From NCBI GenBank assembly GCA_903642235.1, contig CAHJWL010000007.1, positions 124,001 through 188,000 of the forward strand: a stretch of DNA of 64,000 nt, read 5' to 3'. The position numbers and the translations under genes are program-made. Under the pieces are notes generated by a model, which was given only the letters and a program-made list of their open reading frames with translations, ran no database searches and was not told the origin of the DNA. Below are positions 54,174-63,559 of the stretch, piece after piece. Each line of letters begins with the position of its first letter. Within the stretch, counting starts at the first letter, position 1. This stretch comes from Acidobacteriaceae bacterium. Lineage in GTDB: Bacteria; Acidobacteriota; Terriglobia; Terriglobales; Acidobacteriaceae.

Positions 54174-55221
54174 CTATATGAGTTTACTCTTCCGGTCAAC
54201 ACGTTCTCCCTGAGGAGCCTTCCGATCAACTGTTGTCTCGTCTTCCTTGGCAACGGCTCGGGAGTCTTTGTCCTCTCGAAGGGCGACAAAGCTTGCATGG
54301 CGTAGATGGTCGTTCGGGGTCCATTCCAAGAAGCGGAACTGCGCGACGGCCTCTGGGCGAAGCCAAGTGCAGTTCTTCATTTTTGCAGTGGTGAGTTCCT
54401 GGCCCCAGCGCCCCGGCGCTGGCTTCTGGCAGATTGACGAACGGGCAGACCTCGGCCTGCAGCGGGGCGAGCTGCGCGTGGAGAGCGCGGCGGCTTGTCG
54501 GAACAAACCCGGCGCGAACACTGGCGCAGAAATGGAGACGGTCGCCTCGGTAGAAGCCAACCAGGACAGCATCGAAGCCGTGAGTCCCTGGCGTCTAGCC
54601 GCCGATGACAAGCTCTTGAGAAAGCTCGACCCGCATCTTGGTCCAAGCGCCGGTGCGTCTTCCCTGTTCGTAGGTGCTTGAAAGGCGTTTAGCGACAACA
54701 CCCTCCAAGCCATGGCTTCGAACTAGCTCAAGCATCTGCGCAGCGGGAATGTTTAAGCTCTCTGAAAGCTGAACTGTAGCAGTGGGACGAAGAGACGCTC
54801 GCAGGAGCGCGCGGCGCTCCGACAATGGCCTCTGGGTGAGGTCCGCTCCATCAAGTCTTAGGAGATCGAAGGCAAGAAAAACGAAGGTAGCATCGCTGGT
54901 TGCGGAGTTCTGAATGAGGCTGAAGCTCGGCCTTCCTGATGGATCAAGGGCGACCAGCTCACCGTCGAGTACGGAACCAGGTGGAACCGCCTTAGCGAGT
55001 TCCGGCAGGAGTGCCGGAAACCGCTGTCCAAGATCTTTGCCGTTGCGAGAGAGTAGCTGGGTGTGTTCTCCGTCGCAGAGGGCCTGTGAGCGATAGCCGT
55101 CCAGCTTGATCTCGTATGTCCACTCTGGCCCTTCTGGGAGTCTGGATACCAGAAGGCACTCCATCGGCTCGTGAAAGCTCATTTGGCGTGAGGATGCAGG
55201 ACCGCGTTTTTCGCTAACCAT
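54174..55221 (-). pseudogene. ATP-dependent DNA ligase (LigD-type ligase domain), inactivated
   Basis: The start at 55221 gives MVSEKRGPASSRQMSFHEPM, then the nucleotidyl-transfer motif EIKLDGYR with the catalytic Lys, LDGELVALD and GLEGVVAKR. The frame ends at TAG 54595-54597 in VIGG-stop-TPGTHG, where relatives have Tyr. The same frame then continues FDAVLVGFYRGDRLHFCASV to about 54415, where a one-base shift leads to GRWGQELTTAKMKN and the OB-fold end EWTPNDHLRHASFVALREDK. With a nonsense codon and a frameshift, the OB domain cannot be made. The intact form would seal nicks in non-homologous end joining or base repair. Confidence 0.85.
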
Positions 55222-55264
55222 AGCGTGCAAGTTTATGGGCAGCGGATTGGCAAATCCAGGGGAG

Positions 55265-55335
55265 TTACTTGCCAGCCATTACAGGCGGTGGCACCTTACA
55301 ACTGCCGAGAACGGCGTTTAGCAGGACCTACGGAT
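55265..55335 (+). repeat. Cassette-like repeat, copy e
   Basis: The core reads CAACTGCCGAGAACGGCGTTT then AGCAGGACCTACGG (55299-55334). It has three differences from the consensus before GCGTTT and a good AGGACCTA tail. The start of hydrolase 55376 is 61 bp after GCGTTT. With copy c it encloses exactly that gene. Confidence 0.55.
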
Positions 55336-55375
55336 TGGACTCTGTAATCTGGTTTGGTCATTTAGGAGCCACGAC

Positions 55376-56363
55376 ATGAGATTTAGAGTGCTGTGCGTTC
55401 TGGTTTCTTTGGCCCTCTTCGTAGGTGGATTGATTGGTCAGGAGACGACCGTTTCCTCGAAACCTGCGGTCCGAATGGTCGAAGTGGAGAAGGATGTCAG
55501 TCTTGAGGTCCTTGACTGGGGCGGCACGGGCAGACCGCTTGTTTTGCTCGCAGGCCTGGGCGACGACGGACACATCTTCAACGATTTCGCTCCCAAACTC
55601 ACTGCCAAGTATCACGTGTACGGCATTATGCGCCGTGGGCGCGGTGCCTCAAGCAAGCCTGTCCCGACGGATGCGAACTACAGCGCTGACAGGTTAGGCG
55701 AAGACGTGCTGGCTGTCATCAATGACTTGCATCTTTTGATGCCCGTCCTTGCGGGGCACTCTTTGGCTGGCGAAGAGCTGAGCTGTATCGGCTCCACTCA
55801 TCCCGAACGCGTGGCCGGCCTTATTTACCTGGAAGCCGGCTACCCCTACGCGCTCTACGATCAGCGTCATGGCCAGTTGGATCTCGACGTCATTGAATTT
55901 CGCAAGCAGTTACGTCCTCTCATCAATGGGTACGCTTTTGAGGCGGTCAAGGACTACGGCGGTCTGATTGCCAATTTGCAGCGGGTTGAGAAGGAGCTCG
56001 AGCAGCACCAGCAGGAAACGAAAGGTCTTCCTCCTTCCTGGGTGAGTCCGCGCATGACGCCCGACCTCTTCGCGATCATGGAAGGGCGGGAAGAATTCAC
56101 TTCGATCCGAACACCTGCACTCGTGATCTTCGCAACCGATCCCAGTCCTATTTCTGGAGATGATCCCAAATCTCACGCCGAGGAGGTGAGGCAAGAGCTA
56201 CTGATGGCCGGCAAGAAATACAGATCGAAGCTTTCAAACGGCAGGTCCCCTCCGCTCACGTCGTCCTCATCCCGCGTGCGACGCATTATGTATTTCAGTC
56301 CAACGAAGCCCAACTTCTACGTGAGATGGAAGCGTTCATCGCCACACTGCCACCAGAGAAGTA
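55376..56363 (+). pseudogene. Secreted alpha/beta hydrolase with a frameshift before the catalytic His
   Basis: A signal peptide (VLVSLALFVGGLIG) precedes VSLEVLDWGGTGRPLVLLAG, YHVYGIMRRGRGASS, and VLAGHSLAGEELSCIG with the nucleophile Ser. After GDDPKSHAEEVRQELL, near 56195-56215, the frame shifts. The native ending (KRQVPSAHVVLIPRATHYVF, then EMEAFIATLPPEK) lies in another frame and stops at 56363; it holds the catalytic His. Unshifted, the frame reads on into the next hydrolase and creates an artificial 554-codon ORF. It is the closest paralogue of the interrupted gene at 25145 and lies alone between repeats e and c. Confidence 0.8.
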
Positions 56364-56440
56364 GTGCTCAGGAACATGCACCGAAGGGTTGTGTTCGCCC
56401 TAGTGTCGCGGGCAAGTTCTCCGAAGTCGCATTCTCGTCT

Positions 56441-56515
56441 GTAAACATGCTTGGGGGAGCCCCCGCAGGTAAAGCGTCGGCAACTTCTCACAACCGCGTT
56501 TGTAGGGACCTATGC
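56441..56515 (+). repeat. Cassette-like imperfect dyad, copy c
   Basis: The core is CTTCTCACAACCGCGTTT followed by GTAGGGACCTATG. Upstream GTAAAC partly pairs with the core GTTTGTA, and the apical hairpin is GGGGG-AG-CCCCC-like. It begins 78 bp after the restored stop of the preceding hydrolase, and the next hydrolase starts 50 bp after GCGTTT. Confidence 0.6.
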
Positions 56516-56545
56516 GACTATGAAGCAGTTGCTAAGCGAGATTCC

Positions 56546-57515
56546 ATGTCAAGGAAAATGCAAGTTCTAGCAGCAGCTTTGGCTTGTCTGATCAGTGGCA
56601 CTCTGACGGCCTCAGCTACTCCGGCCCCAGCTGTAAGTTTCGTGTCCGTCTCGCCGGATGTCCGAATCGAGGTAGTGGACTGGGGAGGCTCTGGACCGCG
56701 GCTGGTTCTGTTGGCGGGCTCTGGCGATACCGCGCACATCTATGATGACTTCGCACCGAAGCTGACCAATGAGTTTCACGTGTATGGCATTACGCGGCGT
56801 GGCTATGGCGCTTCGAGCGCACCTGCTACGGGGTATTCAGCCGACCGTCTAGGCGACGATGTGGTTGCTGTGCTTGATGCTCTGCACCTTAGCAAACCGC
56901 TTCTTGTTGGCCATTCCCTTGCTGGTGAGGAAATCAGCTCGATAGCTATACGCCACAGTTCAAATAGCTGGGGCGGTGTACATGGACGCCGCATTGCCGT
57001 TCGCTTACCAGAATCCGGCATACCCGCAGCATCCCTCTGACTTTGAGGCTCTGCAGGCTGAACTTTCCAAACTTGCTCCGATGAGCGCTCCCACTTCGGC
57101 GGATACTGCCAGCTTTCCTGCCTTCCAGATATGGCTAGCCAAGATGCTTGGGGTACAGTTCCCCATTTCGGAGCTGAAGGCGACTTTGAACACTGATGCT
57201 GCCGGGCACATCACGAAGCAGAAGACAGGTAGCACAATCAGTGAAGCGATTCATAAAGGTGAAGAGCGGTTTACAAGTATTCCGGTCCCGGCACTGGCAA
57301 TTTTTGCGATCCCGCATGCCTTTGGAGCGAATTTCGATACCCTCCCGAGATCAACGCGGGAAGCTTTTGAAGCGAAGGAAGTCACGGAACTCGGCAAGAT
57401 GGCTGACCAGTTTCAATTGGGCGTTCCTTCTGCTGAAGTCGTTCGTATCGCACATGCCAATCACTATGTTTTCATCTCAAATGAATCCGAGGTGCTTGCA
57501 GCGATTCGCAGCTGA
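56546..57515 (+). pseudogene. Secreted alpha/beta hydrolase with a mid-gene frameshift
   Basis: It starts at 56546 with a signal peptide (AAALACLISGTLTASA), then VRIEVVDWGGSGPRLVLLAG, FHVYGITRRGYGASS and LLVGHSLAGEEIS. Around 56957, after SSIAIRH, the frame shifts. The native continuation VQIAGAVYMDAALPFAYQNP runs in another frame, with the acid strand VPALAIFAIPHAF and the His region VVRIAHANHYVFISNESEVL, to a stop at 57515. All catalytic parts exist but in two frames. It resembles the truncated copy at 24380 most closely. It lies alone between repeats c and d. Confidence 0.8.
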
Positions 57516-57576
57516 TCTTCGTCTGAAGGGCCTGATTCAGGACTAGGAATAAGAAGTCTTATCGTCGGAAGTGATT

Positions 57577-57645
57577 GAACCGAAAGCCGGCCTGAGCCGA
57601 AACCAGCCCCAAACTTCCCATAACGGCGTTTCTCGTTACTAATCG
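57577..57645 (+). repeat. Cassette-like imperfect dyad, copy d
   Basis: The core is CTTCCCATAACGGCGTTT followed by CTCGTTACTAATCG. The apical hairpin is CGGC-CTGA-GCCG, and GAACCG upstream partly pairs with CGGCGTT. It begins 62 bp after the stop of the preceding hydrolase. No plus-strand gene follows; the next gene is convergent. Confidence 0.6.
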
Positions 57646-57696
57646 TGAAGGGATTGATCTGTAGAAGCCAAGCGACTGGCCCGCGTTCAATACTCT

Positions 57697-60359
57697 CTAC
57701 TCCGCTCGCAAAGCGGTCACGGGGTCGATGCGCATCGCTCTCATTGCCGGAAGCAAGCAGGCAGACAGTGCTACGAGCAGTAGGACAGACAACATCGAAC
57801 CGAACGTGAGCGGGTCAGAGGCCTTCACCTCGAATAGCAGACTGCTCATGATGCGCGTGAGTGCCAGGGCACCCATGACTCCGGCAACAAGTCCGACAGC
57901 TGCCAGCTTCGCGCCTTGCCTGAAGACCCATGAGAGGATGCTCAGGCGGCGCGCCCCCAGCGCCATACGAAGGGCAATGTCGGCCGTACCCTGCGTCATC
58001 AGAAATGAGATGACGCCGTACACTCCGATGGCGGCGAGTATCAGAGCGAACGCAGCAAAGCCGCTCAGCATGAGCATCGCAAAGCGCTGGCGTGCCAGGG
58101 AATCCCGCAGGCGTTGGGACATGGTGGCGACGTCAGAGACGGGTACGTTGGGATTGATCGAGTTCGCCAATCGCGCGATCTGGTTGCTAAAGGCGTCTGG
58201 ATCAGTCTGAGTGCGCGCAACGAAATACATCGTTCCAGCGGAGTGTTGAGCGTGGGGAAAGTACATCACCATCCGTGTCCCGGCATCGAGCCCATATTCC
58301 TTGACCACTCCCACTACTCCCACCACCGTCGCCCATGGGTCATCATCGTCACGGCGAACATGCTTCCCGATGGCATCGCCGTGCGGCCAGAAGCGGTCGG
58401 CCATCTTCCGATCAATGATCGCAACTGGTGGCATCGTTTGCGTGTCGTTTTCTGCGAAGGTACGCCCGCCGATCAGAGGTACCTGCATTGCGTGGAAGTA
58501 GCTTGGCGTAGCGACTCGAAAATCAGCTTGGACTTCAGGCTCGTTGGGAGGCGGGGTGTAGCCTTCGACATGCACCTTACCCCAGCCAACCGATGGGGTA
58601 AGCGGAAGTGCAGAGACCGCGCCGGCAGCGGTGACCCCGGGCAGGTGATTCGTACGGTCTGTAAGTTCTTGGTGAAACTGAATCCGCTTAGCGGGCGTGT
58701 TGAGCGTGAGTCCGTAGGCGCTGATGTTCATGGAAATCACGTGCTGCGGATTAAAGCCAGGAGGCACGTCGGAGAGCCGCATGAAGCTGCGGACTAGGAG
58801 CCCAGCCGCAACCAGCAGGGGTAGCGAAATGGCTAGCTCCGCAATGACCAGGGTTCCGCGCAGCCGGTCCCCGCGCAGGCTCAGGCCTCCCTGCAACGAT
58901 CCTTTGCCGCCGCTCTTCAGACTTGCCGTGAGATTGACACGTGCAGCACGCAGCGCGGGCGCGAGGCCGAAGAGCACTCCAGTTGCCAGCGAAACGGCGA
59001 ACGTGAAGGCAAGAACACGCCAGTCCAAGCCCAGTCCGTCGAGCCTTGGAACGTTAGCCGGATGCATCTTGCGTGCGAGCAGAATGCATACAGCAGATAA
59101 TCCTGTTCCTGCGATACCACCAAGTAAGCTTAACAGGACCGTCTCTGTCAGTAACTGTCGCACCACACGTGCGCGCCCGGCTCCTAGAGCAGCTCGAACC
59201 GCAATCTCACGTTGTCGCGCCGTTGCGCGTGAAAGCAGCAGATTCGCGACGTTTGTGCAAGCTATCAGCAGTACCAACGCTACTGCTCCAAAGAGAATCA
59301 GCATTGCTGTACGAATGTCGCCGACCACCTGATCCATGAGGGAGACAACGCTGATGGTGAACGAAGGATCGCGAGACTTGTCTTTCCGTATGCGCGCGGC
59401 AATCACGTCGACGTCGGCCTGTGCTTGCTTTACGGAGACACCCGGCTTCAGCCGTGCCAAGATGTTGAAGTTCTCCGAGCCATAGTTTGTCGCATCCCGA
59501 GCCTCGTCGGAAGGCGGCATGAAGAATTCAGGTTTAGAGATACTGCCAACGGTTGGGATCACTTCATGATCCAGCCTGAAGCTCGCAGGTAGAACGCCAA
59601 CCACTGTATGGAGATGGCCGTTCAGTGTGACATTCTGTCCTAGGATGTGTGGGTCACTCGCAAACGCCTGCTGCCATAACCCATAGGTAAGCACCACAGT
59701 TTGTGGCGTCCCAGGCCGGTCTTCCTCGGGTAAGAAGAGTCGGCCCAACATGGGCTTTGCGCCCAACATGGGCAGCAAGTTTGACGTGGCCTCCATGCCC
59801 CCAACCTTGATCGCCTTTGCTCGGTCGGTAAGGATGAAGTTGGACCCGGTCACCAAGGCAGAGTCGTCGAAAACATGATTCTGCGTCACGATATCGTGGT
59901 ACTGGCCGGGTGAAGGCCAGTCCTGCAGAATGCCAATGCCGGGCGAGCGCAACCACAAAATCGTGAGCCGATCAGGATTGGGGTACGGCAGCGGATTGAG
60001 GAGAAGCGCAGTCGTGAAGCTGAAAACAGCGGTATTGGCACCAATGCCGATTGCTAGCGAAAGCAGGTCATAGCCGTCATTCCTGGTGTTTTGGCGAACG
60101 ATCGGATCGCGAATCGTATGTCCTGCAGGAGCTCTTCTAGGAATTTGGTTCCACGCGATTCGCGGACTTGCTGTTTCACCTGCTCAGGGCCACCAAGCAC
60201 CAGACGGGCGCGACGCATCGCCTGGTCTGGAGGGAGTCCTGTATGGCGCAACTTCTCCGCCTCGTACTCAAGGTGCCCGCGTAACTCTTCTTCCACCTCG
60301 GAATCCATTTGTTGCCCGCGAAATAAAGCCCGGAGCCGGTAGAGGATGTCAGTAAGCAT
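57697..60359 (-). pseudogene. ADOP-family ABC permease (MacB/FtsX-like) with a frameshift
   Basis: The start at 60359 (MLTDILYRLRALFRGQQMDS) gives the acidobacterial N-domain (EVEEELRGHLEYEAEKLR). After KTPGMTAM, near 60065-60075, the frame hits a stop. Another frame continues LLSLAIGIGANTAVFSFTTA and LLLNPLPYPNPDRLTILW, and remains open to 57697 (about 770 codons). That part has two FtsX-type four-helix modules, for example LILFGAVALVLLIACTNVAN. The restored length (about 885 residues) equals normal ADOP proteins. The frameshift falls in the first transmembrane helix. The gene overlaps the PadR gene by 11 bp. Confidence 0.82.
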
Positions 60360-60699
60360 TTGACTCTCCTGCCGTCATGTCAAGCACAAGGCCCACTGCA
60401 GCGGCGAGTTTGCGCCATGCAGTGATCTCGGCCTCCAATTGCTTCTGTCCGCGCGGCGTCAGCTTGTAATACTTTGCGCGGCGGTTGTTCTCGCTCGCAG
60501 CCCACTTTGCGCCAATCCAGCCTCGGCGCTCTAAGCGATGCAGAGCGGGGTAGAGCGATCCCTGTTGTACTTGCAGGGCTTCATGGGAGATCTGCTGTAG
60601 CCGCTCTGAAATCGCCCAACCGTGCATCGACCCCAGCGCCAGCGCTTTCAGAATGAGCAAGTCCAGCGTGCCCTGTGGCAGATCTAATCGTTCTTCCAT
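60349..60699 (-). CDS. PadR-family regulator, acidobacterial type
   Basis: 116 residues. The winged helix is LPQGTLDLLILKALALGSMH, then GWAISERLQQIS and VQQGSLYPALHRLERRGWIG. The wing is NNRRAKYYKLTPRGQKQLEA. Its last codons overlap the start of the ADOP permease. This pairing is a hallmark of Acidobacteriota and the strongest taxonomic marker in the window. It likely represses the permease gene, which is itself frameshifted. Confidence 0.93.
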   Translation of the reverse strand: MEERLDLPQGTLDLLILKALALGSMHGWAISERLQQISHEALQVQQGSLYPALHRLERRGWIGAKWAASENNRRAKYYKLTPRGQKQLEAEITAWRKLAAAVGLVLDMTAGESNAY

Positions 60700-60830
60700 A
60701 TCGCTTCTCCACCCTGCTGCTTCGACATGAATATAAGCGCTCGTAGTGTCGAAGCACCAGGGGAAAGCTAGTTCTGTCCAACCACAATGATTCCGGCATT
60801 GCGCGCGGCATCCGTTCGTTAGATGTGCAT

Positions 60831-60890
60831 GGCGCTAGGTACTGAAAGTCGCAATATGGGAAGTGATCCGAGCCGAACCGCTCTCGAGTT
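60831..60890 (-). repeat. Cassette-like repeat, copy g
   Basis: On the minus strand this reads CACTTCCCATATTGCGACTT followed by TCAGTACCTAGCG, keeping ACTTCCCA, GCG, TTTCAG and ACCTA of the consensus. A CGAG/CTCG pair flanks the upstream loop. It is oriented towards the PadR/ADOP genes and lies 136 bp before the PadR start. Confidence 0.5.
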
Positions 60891-61003
60891 CATCGCAAGT
60901 GTCAACTTCCGTCAAACGCGTTAGCGTTGTCGATCTCATCTCCATGGGCTGGTGCTCAGTCCGGAAGACCACGAGGATCCGCAAAGCCCATGAGCCATAC
61001 CTG

Positions 61004-61195
61004 TCAGATCGAAATGCCATCCATGAGAGCGAGCAGCGCGAAGGCTGAGGCCCATAAGCCTACGAACCGCGGAGTAGCCTTGCCAATCGCTCCGAGCGCA
61101 AGACCCAGTAAGCTCGGGATCGTTGTGAACAGCAGGTATGTCGACTCCAACCCGTCAAAGGGCTTCTTCTGCCAGAAACGAATACAGGACCGCGG
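61004..61195 (-). other. Possible small membrane protein or gene remnant
   Basis: A minus-strand frame gives FWQKKPFDGLESTYLLFTTI, then PSLLGLALGAIGKATPRFVG and LWASAFALLALMDGISI, ending at 61004. It shows two hydrophobic segments and a natural-looking stop. No ATG start is present, so it may be the 3' end of a decayed gene. The rest of 60891-61375 holds no supported gene. Confidence 0.3.
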
Positions 61196-61375
61196 TTCTT
61201 ACTTCAAGGAAAGCGGACCTCAAATCACGCCTCTGGAGAATGGCGGAGGACGAAGGGCAAAATGGCGAGCTGCAAAGGGAAGAAGAGCAAAGAAAAAGGC
61301 GCAAAGGGCGCAAATGGCGCGTATTTAGCCGAGATTCGGCACTTGCACCGGAGAGTCTCTAGTGGCCAGACTCAA

Positions 61376-61468
61376 TGGCGGAGAGTGGGGGATTCGAACC
61401 CCCGATAGAACTTTTGGTCCTATAACGGTTTAGCAAACCGCCGCCTTCAGCCACTCGGCCAACTCTCC
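61376..61468 (-). tRNA. tRNA-Ser (GCU anticodon)
   Basis: The minus strand folds as a class II tRNA. The acceptor strands are GGAGAGT and ACTCTCC, the anticodon stem-loop is GGTTTGCTAAACC with GCT in the loop, a long variable arm follows, and the T-loop is GGTTCGAATCC. The 3' CCA is encoded (61376-61378). It reads AGC/AGU codons. It separates the accessory region from ordinary backbone genes. Confidence 0.95.
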
Positions 61469-61538
61469 ACGCGGGTCCTGCTTTAGCTTCGCTGATTATA
61501 GCTCGACCCCGCGCGGGTGCGCTGCGTCGCGTAGATTT

Positions 61539-62939
61539 GTGCTTGCACGTACACAAGCAGCACAAAAAGAGACTCCGGACACGGTGGGTGGGGCAGTGCA
61601 GACAGGCGCAAGAAAGAGGGCAGCCGGCAAGCTGCGTCTGGTACCGCTCGTTGCCGCAACGTACTTCATGGTGTCGGGTGGGCCGTATGGTCTCGAGGAC
61701 ATCATCGGGTCCGCGGGGTATGGCCGCGCGATCGCTCTTCTGCTGCTGGTGCCGATCTTCTGGAGCCTGCCGGTCTCGCTCATGATCGGGGAACTCGCAA
61801 CCACCATGCCGGCTGAGGGTGGGTTCTACCGCTGGGTCGGGCGGGCGATGGGACCGTTCTGGGGCTTTCAGGAGGGCTGGCTGTCACTGGCAGCCAGCGT
61901 CTTTGACATGGCCATCTATCCCACAACCTTCGTGCTCTATCTCACGCGTGTGGCCCCCATGCTGACCGTGGGACACCGCGGTCTGCTGGTCAAGTTTGCC
62001 ATCATAGCGATCGCGTGTGTCTGGAATCTGCGTGGGGCCGTGTCGGTGGGAAGCGGTTCGGTTCGGCTGATGGTCCTCTCGCTGTCGCCCTTCGTGGTTC
62101 TGCTTGGCTTGGCGGCCTGGCGGATCGCCGCTCGCGGTGTGGCGGCAGCTCCTGCCGGCGCGCCCCTTCATCCGGATCTCGCGGGCGCCCTGCTGGTTGC
62201 GCTGTGGAACTACATGGGCTGGGACAACGCGTCGACGATCGCGCAGGAGGTTGAAGACCCACAGCGCAACTACCCGCGCGCCATGCTCTCGGCCGTAGCT
62301 CTGGTGAGCTCGGTGTACCTGCTGCCGCTTCTGGCGGTTTGGCGCGTCGGCATTCCGGCGGAGCGTTTCTCGACCGGTGCCTGGGTGGACGCGGCCGGGC
62401 TGCTGGGCGGCGGCGTGCTCGCTCTGGCCGTGGTGCTGGCCGGGTCGCTCGATGGTCTTGGAACCTTCAATGCGCTCGTGCTCTCGCTCACCCGGCTGCC
62501 CTTTGCCATGGCGGAGGACGGCCTGCTGCCGCGGCTGTTTACCCGGCGGCTGGCGAACGGCGTTCCCTGGGTCAGTTTGCTGGTGTGCAGCAGTGCCTGG
62601 GCGATGGCGCTGACGTTCTCTTTCGAGCGCCTGATCTCCATCGATCTCGTTCTCTACGGAGGAGCCCTGCTCCTGGAGTTTCTGGCTCTGCTGCTGCTGC
62701 GCCGGCGAGAGCCGGCCATGGTGCGGCCGTTTCGCATTCCGGGTGGATGGATCGGGGCATGGCTGGTCACTGCCGGCCCGGTCGGCCTTGTGGTCTTCGC
62801 TCTATGGGCGGCACGCGGCGAGCGCGTGGCGGGGTTGCCGGCATTGGCGTTCGCTACCCTGGTGGCATGTGCCGGCCCCGTGCTCTTCTGGGCCGCGGGC
62901 GGGCGACACAAAAGCCGACAGCCGAGCTCCAAGGACTAA
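61539..62939 (+). CDS. APC-family amino acid permease
   Basis: 466 residues from a GTG at 61539. About 12 membrane helices are visible. The family motif near the start is LVPLVAATYFMVSGGPYGLE followed by GELATTMPAEGGFYRWVGRA (helix 3), and LVALWNYMGWDNASTIAQEV lies in helix 6. It belongs to the amino acid-polyamine-organocation superfamily; the substrate is unknown, and the pattern GPYGLEDIIG is common in plant-like and actinobacterial polyamine/amino acid permeases. It stands as a single gene between the tRNA and the pyrophosphatase. Confidence 0.9.
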   Translation: MLARTQAAQKETPDTVGGAVQTGARKRAAGKLRLVPLVAATYFMVSGGPYGLEDIIGSAGYGRAIALLLLVPIFWSLPVSLMIGELATTMPAEGGFYRWVGRAMGPFWGFQEGWLSLAASVFDMAIYPTTFVLYLTRVAPMLTVGHRGLLVKFAIIAIACVWNLRGAVSVGSGSVRLMVLSLSPFVVLLGLAAWRIAARGVAAAPAGAPLHPDLAGALLVALWNYMGWDNASTIAQEVEDPQRNYPRAMLSAVALVSSVYLLPLLAVWRVGIPAERFSTGAWVDAAGLLGGGVLALAVVLAGSLDGLGTFNALVLSLTRLPFAMAEDGLLPRLFTRRLANGVPWVSLLVCSSAWAMALTFSFERLISIDLVLYGGALLLEFLALLLLRRREPAMVRPFRIPGGWIGAWLVTAGPVGLVVFALWAARGERVAGLPALAFATLVACAGPVLFWAAGGRHKSRQPSSKD

Positions 62940-62964
62940 CGGCCAACTGTACGCAGTCACGGAA

Positions 62965-62994
62965 GGAGAGCCGCCCCGCAAGGGACGGCCCTCA
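62965..62994. terminator. Hairpin between convergent permease and pyrophosphatase genes
   Basis: GAGAGCCGCCCCGCAAGGG then ACGGCCCTC forms an imperfect GC-rich stem-loop in the 74-bp gap between two convergent genes. It could terminate both. No clear T-tract is present. Confidence 0.4.
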
Positions 62995-63013
62995 ATGCAG
63001 AGTGCCGCCCGGA

Positions 63014-63559
63014 CTACTTCGCCGAAGACTTGCCGGCGAGCTTGTCAAGGTAGCGCTGCTGCGCCTCTCGTACCTTCTGCTTGGCCACGGTAGCGTCACG
63101 CCAGCCTTTGACTTCGACCCGCTTGCCTTCAAGGTCTTTATAGATAGCAAAGAAGTGCGTGATCTCCTTGAGCATGTGCGGGTAGATCTGCGAGTAGTCA
63201 TGCACGTCGTGGTATCGCGGATTGCCCTTGCCTACGCAGAGCACCTTTTCATCGCCCAGACCCTGGTCGAGCATGTCCAACACGCCGATAGGCCGCGCTT
63301 CCATCACACACCCGGGAAAACTTCCGGCGTCAACCAGCACCAGAACATCCAGCGGGTCGCCATCTTCGCCGAGCGTGCTGGGAATGAAGCCATAGTCCCC
63401 GGGGTAGTGCACGGGGGAGTACAGGTTGCGATCCAGCCGGAAGACACCCAGCTCCTTGTCGTACTCATACTTGTTAATTCCTTCGAGCGGAATCTCGATC
63501 ACAGCATTGATCACGTCAGGCGATTTTGGCCCGATAGGAAGCTCAAGGTAGTTCGGCAT
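63014..63559 (-). CDS. ppa: Inorganic pyrophosphatase
   Basis: 181 residues, full length for the family I soluble enzyme. Signatures: AVIEIPLEGINKYEYDKELG, the active-site DGDPLDVLVL with three metal-binding Asp, and YPGDYGFIPSTLGED. It hydrolyses pyrophosphate made by biosynthetic reactions in the cytoplasm. It is divergent from purS with 174 bp between starts. Confidence 0.96.
   Translation of the reverse strand: MPNYLELPIGPKSPDVINAVIEIPLEGINKYEYDKELGVFRLDRNLYSPVHYPGDYGFIPSTLGEDGDPLDVLVLVDAGSFPGCVMEARPIGVLDMLDQGLGDEKVLCVGKGNPRYHDVHDYSQIYPHMLKEITHFFAIYKDLEGKRVEVKGWRDATVAKQKVREAQQRYLDKLAGKSSAK

Noticed and set aside
61168-61195. CTTCTGCCAGAAACG...ACAGGACCG as another repeat copy
   Set aside because: Too many mismatches in the central GCGTTT block, and it overlaps the possible small membrane frame.
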